Below are positions 6,204 to 8,196 of a stretch of DNA of 8,196 nucleotides, piece by piece. Numbering within the stretch: position 1 is the stretch's first letter; the number at the start of each line of letters is the position of its first letter. A model generated the notes under the pieces. That model saw only the letters and a list, made by a program, of their open reading frames with translations, was not told the DNA's origin and did not search any database. A program made the translations under genes and the position numbers. Location of the stretch: positions 1 to 8,196 of the forward strand of contig JASEEW010000079.1 of the NCBI GenBank assembly GCA_030019485.1. The letters run 5' to 3'. The stretch is from Thermoplasmatales archaeon. Its GTDB lineage: Archaea; Thermoplasmatota; JASEFT01; JAUWIS01.

Positions 6204-6821
6204 TTATCTTAGCATTCCCTTTGCACCACATTTTAGGCAGATGATTTCTAAAGGTCTTTTTAGTGATGTGACTTGCATGGTATGTCCGCACTTATAGCAT
6301 TTAACCTGTTGAGTTGGTGTAGGAGGCGCTGGTATTTTCGGCTGGGCTGGAAGCACATAACCTTGTTGAGTCACTCTCAACATAGGCAAAATCTCATCCT
6401 TTAGGAAACGTGTTGATGCTATTGATACATAAACATCTAATGCGATAGCTGCTGGTATAAAAAATAAGAAACACAGGAAGAAAATAACAAATCCAGAAGG
6501 AGGAAATGTGTAACCATACTTAACTAAAATTTCATTTTCTTTTTGCTTAAAATACAATTTTATGCCTCTCCACATACCTTTTTCTATCACAAACATGCGT
6601 TTCTTAAAATTAAAATTGATTTTGCAATCAGGTTTTTCTCTTCTGATTTTTTCATCAACATTATGACATAATATCCCAATATCTGTCATAGGCAATTTTA
6701 AAACAGTTTTCTTCCTTAAAAGTAGAATAGCAACCGCTATTATCATAATTACAAATACTATAAACCCAATAAAACATACCGTACCCCAGTCAATCGTGGA
6801 CATATCAACCATTTTTCTCAC
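6204..6821 (-). CDS. Two-helix membrane protein with C-terminal zinc ribbon
   Basis: A 205-residue protein if started at GTG 6821, whose GTGA overlaps the stop of the toxin remnant; ATGs at 6812 and 6803 (MSTIDWG) are good alternatives. Hydrophobic helices lie at about 14-36 and 108-130. The segment between them (about 37-107) is basic. A Pro-rich linker (about 158-171) leads to a zinc ribbon with C175/C178 and C195/C198 (CYKCG…CLKCGAKG). Such C-terminal ribbons recur in uncharacterised archaeal membrane proteins, but the function here is unknown. The positive-inside rule puts the basic loop in the cytoplasm and the ribbon outside, which is odd for a ribbon, so one hydrophobic segment may be a re-entrant hairpin. 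It is convergent with pyrK, with one base between the stop codons. Confidence 0.8.
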   Translation of the reverse strand: MRKMVDMSTIDWGTVCFIGFIVFVIMIIAVAILLLRKKTVLKLPMTDIGILCHNVDEKIRREKPDCKINFNFKKRMFVIEKGMWRGIKLYFKQKENEILVKYGYTFPPSGFVIFFLCFLFFIPAAIALDVYVSIASTRFLKDEILPMLRVTQQGYVLPAQPKIPAPPTPTQQVKCYKCGHTMQVTSLKRPLEIICLKCGAKGMLR

Positions 6822-6890
6822 TCTGCTTCCTGCTTTCCCTTTCCAAGCCTTTTGTAAATATTTTTTCTATGCCCTAATCTCATAACTCAT
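6818..6890 (-). pseudogene. RelE-type toxin remnant with internal deletion
   Basis: The antitoxin stop overlaps an ATG (ATGA) that opens M-S-Y-E-I, a typical RelE N-terminus, but this frame stops after seven codons. Shifted by one frame, from about 6882, the DNA reads RLGHRKNIYKRLGKGKQEAE and then TGA at 6818-6820. G-H-R-K-x-I-Y is the usual C-terminal strand of RelE/ParE toxins. The toxin therefore appears to have lost about 60-65 internal codons, leaving both ends joined out of frame. The motif and position are seen directly; the deletion event is inferred. The alternative is a chance or newly functional micropeptide. Confidence 0.65.
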
Positions 6891-7081
6891 TCTACATCAA
6901 ACTCGTTCATCATTTCTTCGTGGGTTACATACTCAGTTTTCATTCTTTCCCTTGCTTCTTTAACCCGGGATATGATTTCCTCACGTAGCTCAGGCTCTGA
7001 AAATATTATTTTTTTCATCTCAGCAATCTCTCTTTTGAGCATTTCCAGGTCCTCATGAATCATCTCTAATGTCACTGCCAT
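6887..7081 (-). CDS. RelB-like antitoxin (orphan)
   Basis: A 64-residue, highly charged helical protein. Residues 1-28 form a coiled-coil-like helix (TLEMIHEDLEMLKREIAEMKK), followed by an acidic linker (SEPELREE), a second helix (VKEARERMKTE) and the tail YVTHEEMMNEF. This layout is characteristic of archaeal RelB-type antitoxins, whose C-terminal part wraps around RelE. The frame runs further upstream, but ATG 7081 gives the natural N-terminus and matches a TATA-like box 27 bases upstream. The toxin that should follow immediately is reduced to 73 bases, so this is an orphan antitoxin that may still repress its own promoter or neutralise a RelE elsewhere. The zinc-ribbon gene downstream may share its transcript. 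Confidence 0.8.
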   Translation of the reverse strand: MAVTLEMIHEDLEMLKREIAEMKKIIFSEPELREEIISRVKEARERMKTEYVTHEEMMNEFDVE

Positions 7082-7103
7082 GTTGATTCCTATGTTCTTT
7101 TCG

Positions 7104-7111
7104 CTATTTAA
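7104..7111 (-). promoter_or_regulatory. TATA-like box for the antitoxin gene
   Basis: On the minus strand TTAAATAG is centred about 27 bases upstream of ATG 7081. The spacing equals that of the pelota and pyrD boxes and implies a leaderless transcript covering antitoxin, toxin remnant and probably the membrane zinc-ribbon gene. Confidence 0.4.
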
Positions 7112-7137
7112 CACTTGTGATTTTTTCTGGTGAAAAA

Positions 7138-7145
7138 TAAATATA
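7138..7145 (+). promoter_or_regulatory. TATA-like box for the saccharopine dehydrogenase-like gene
   Basis: TAAATATA, inside a longer A/T run (7134-7145), is centred about 32 bases upstream of ATG 7174, so transcription would start only a few bases before the ATG. No Shine-Dalgarno is visible. The 92-base gap from 7082 to 7173 thus holds two divergent promoters and nothing else I can identify. Confidence 0.4.
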
Positions 7146-7173
7146 GATTCAAAAGCATTCAGATTTGATAAAT

Positions 7174-8196
7174 ATGAAAATCCTTGTTCTCGGCTCAGGC
7201 AAAATGGGTTCTGCAGTACTGTTTGATTTGATGAAAAGCAAAGTGGAGGCAGGTGTTGCTGATGTAAATTTTGTGTCTGCAAAAAATGTTGCGGAAAAAT
7301 ACAATGCAGCAGCAATTAAAATGGATGTGAAAAACAGTGACAGACTGGTAAAAATTATGAAAAAATATGATGCTGTTATATCTGCTGTTCCATATTTTTT
7401 AAATTACGGGCTTGCAAAATCTGCTGTTAAGGCAAAAACAAACTTTTGTGACCTTGGAGGGAACACAGAAATAGTTGAGTCAGAATTGAAACTTCATGAG
7501 AAGGTAAAAAAGGTGGGTGTAACCATAGTGCCTGACTGTGGTCTTTCACCAGGCCTCACAAACATTCTCGCAGGTTTGGGATACAGGAAAATTAACAACC
7601 CTGTTGAGATTCATTCAAGGGTTGGCGGGCTTCCCCTGAAACCAGAGCCGCCATTAAACTATGGCCTGTTTTTTTCTGCTGAAGGATTAATAAACGAGTA
7701 CACAGGGAAGTGCAGGATAATAAAAAACGGAAGAACAGCAGAGGTTGATGCTTTAACAGAACTTGAGGAAATATCTTTCCCAAGTTTCGGGAAACTTGAA
7801 TGCTTCCATACATCAGGGAGCAGCTCAACGCTTCCGAAAACATTTAAAAACAAAATCATGGAACTGGATGATAAAACAATAAGGTATCCCGGGCACTGCG
7901 AGTTAATAAAGGCAATGATGGATATGGGTTTTGCATCCGAGAAGCAGGTAAAAGTGGGAGAAAGAAAAATAAAACCAAGGGAGCTTTTTGCTTGTCTTCT
8001 GGAAAAACATTTAAAACCCTGCAAGGATGTCGTGCTACTAAGGGTAAGCATTGCTGGTAAAAAAGAAAAAATAGAATACGAGTTAATAGATTACTATGAT
8101 GAGGAAAACAAAATGAGCGCGATGATGAGAACAACAGGTTATCCTGCATCAATAATAACGCAAATGATGGTAAACAATGAGGTAGAAAAAGGTGCT
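7174..8196 (+). CDS. Saccharopine dehydrogenase / L-lysine 6-dehydrogenase-like oxidoreductase (3' partial)
   Basis: The frame is open for 341 codons from ATG 7174 to the window end with no stop. The N-terminus (MKILVLGSGKMGSAVLFDL) is a Rossmann dinucleotide-binding motif with Gly7, Gly9 and Gly12. AVISAVPYFLNYGLAKSA follows, then CDLGGNTEIVESELKLHEK, and PDCGLSPGLTNILAG at residues 120-134. These are hallmarks of the saccharopine dehydrogenase fold and closest in my memory to L-lysine 6-dehydrogenases. The second part (HSRVGGLPLKPEPP, ECFHTSGSSSTLP, IRYPGHCELIKAM) matches the C-terminal substrate domain. The family usually has about 380 residues, so a short C-terminal piece is missing. The substrate could be lysine, saccharopine or a related amino acid and cannot be settled here. 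Cytoplasmic and NAD(P)-dependent by family. Confidence 0.9.
   Translation, partial: MKILVLGSGKMGSAVLFDLMKSKVEAGVADVNFVSAKNVAEKYNAAAIKMDVKNSDRLVKIMKKYDAVISAVPYFLNYGLAKSAVKAKTNFCDLGGNTEIVESELKLHEKVKKVGVTIVPDCGLSPGLTNILAGLGYRKINNPVEIHSRVGGLPLKPEPPLNYGLFFSAEGLINEYTGKCRIIKNGRTAEVDALTELEEISFPSFGKLECFHTSGSSSTLPKTFKNKIMELDDKTIRYPGHCELIKAMMDMGFASEKQVKVGERKIKPRELFACLLEKHLKPCKDVVLLRVSIAGKKEKIEYELIDYYDEENKMSAMMRTTGYPASIITQMMVNNEVEKGA

Noticed and set aside
6855..6864. TATA-like run TAAATATTTT upstream of the membrane zinc-ribbon gene on the minus strand.
   Set aside because: It lies within the AAT-ATT-TAC codons of the RelE C-terminal remnant and the spacing to the likely starts (38-47 bases) is too long for the leaderless pattern seen elsewhere.
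6818..7081. A functional RelBE toxin-antitoxin pair.
   Set aside because: Only about 73 bases separate the antitoxin stop from the next gene, far too little for a RelE toxin of about 85 residues, and the two toxin ends are in different frames.
7082..7315. Upstream extension of the antitoxin frame to 142 codons.
   Set aside because: The extra N-terminal part is antisense to the dehydrogenase-like gene and looks random; ATG 7081 fits the family N-terminus and the TATA spacing.
7592..8152. Three overlapping minus-strand open frames (7592-7843, 7659-8051, 7856-8152).
   Set aside because: They are antisense to the clearly coding saccharopine dehydrogenase-like frame, which has strong family motifs throughout; the minus-strand proteins have low-complexity Ser/Phe/Leu-rich sequence without motifs.
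1..8196. CRISPR array, tRNA/rRNA gene, insertion sequence or replication origin.
   Set aside because: I saw no regularly spaced long repeats, no tRNA cloverleaf, no transposase motif and no origin-like repeat cluster; the only tandem repeat is the 28-base heptamer array.

Overview
This window looks archaeal. It encodes aPelota (archaeal/eukaryotic ribosome rescue), the archaeal type of two-subunit dihydroorotate dehydrogenase (PyrD plus the PyrK electron-transfer subunit), a sequon-rich membrane-anchored surface protein, and a two-helix membrane protein with a C-terminal zinc ribbon. Several start codons lie about 27 bases downstream of A/T-rich TATA-like boxes with no clear Shine-Dalgarno, as expected for leaderless archaeal transcripts. 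The DNA is AT-rich and densely packed, with many stop/start overlaps. I do not assign a lineage below Archaea.

Layout. Positions 1-1692 (+): a three-gene envelope cassette. It holds a protein with a DUF3060-like repeat and a PPC-like C-terminal domain (5' end outside the window), a membrane-anchored glycoprotein-like protein ending in a related domain, and a 47-residue acidic small ORF. Positions 1685-3783 (-): pelota, preceded by the AmmeMemoRadiSam radical SAM enzyme. Positions 3784-3821: a very short divergent promoter region. Positions 3822-6202 (+): pyrD, a 52-residue helical protein, an AbiEii/DUF6036-like nucleotidyltransferase, then pyrK, all overlapping. The two non-pyrimidine genes are inserted between the two subunits of one enzyme. 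Positions 6204-7081 (-): a RelB-like antitoxin, the collapsed remains of its RelE toxin, and the membrane zinc-ribbon protein. Positions 7174-8196 (+): a saccharopine dehydrogenase/lysine 6-dehydrogenase-like enzyme that runs off the end.

How the genes work together. PyrD and PyrK would form the NAD-linked dihydroorotate dehydrogenase of pyrimidine synthesis. The small protein and nucleotidyltransferase between them look like a two-gene module, possibly toxin-antitoxin-like, held in the operon by ATGA overlaps. The first genes probably form a cell-surface complex, because their C-terminal domains are alignable. The RelB region is a decayed toxin-antitoxin locus: only the first few codons and the last ~20 codons of the toxin remain, out of frame with each other.

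The most interesting items are the module nested in the pyr operon, the RelE deletion scar, the paired surface proteins with their small third ORF, and the interleaved divergent promoter with inverted repeats. I found no tRNA, rRNA, CRISPR array or insertion sequence. No stretch over 300 bases lacks a gene.
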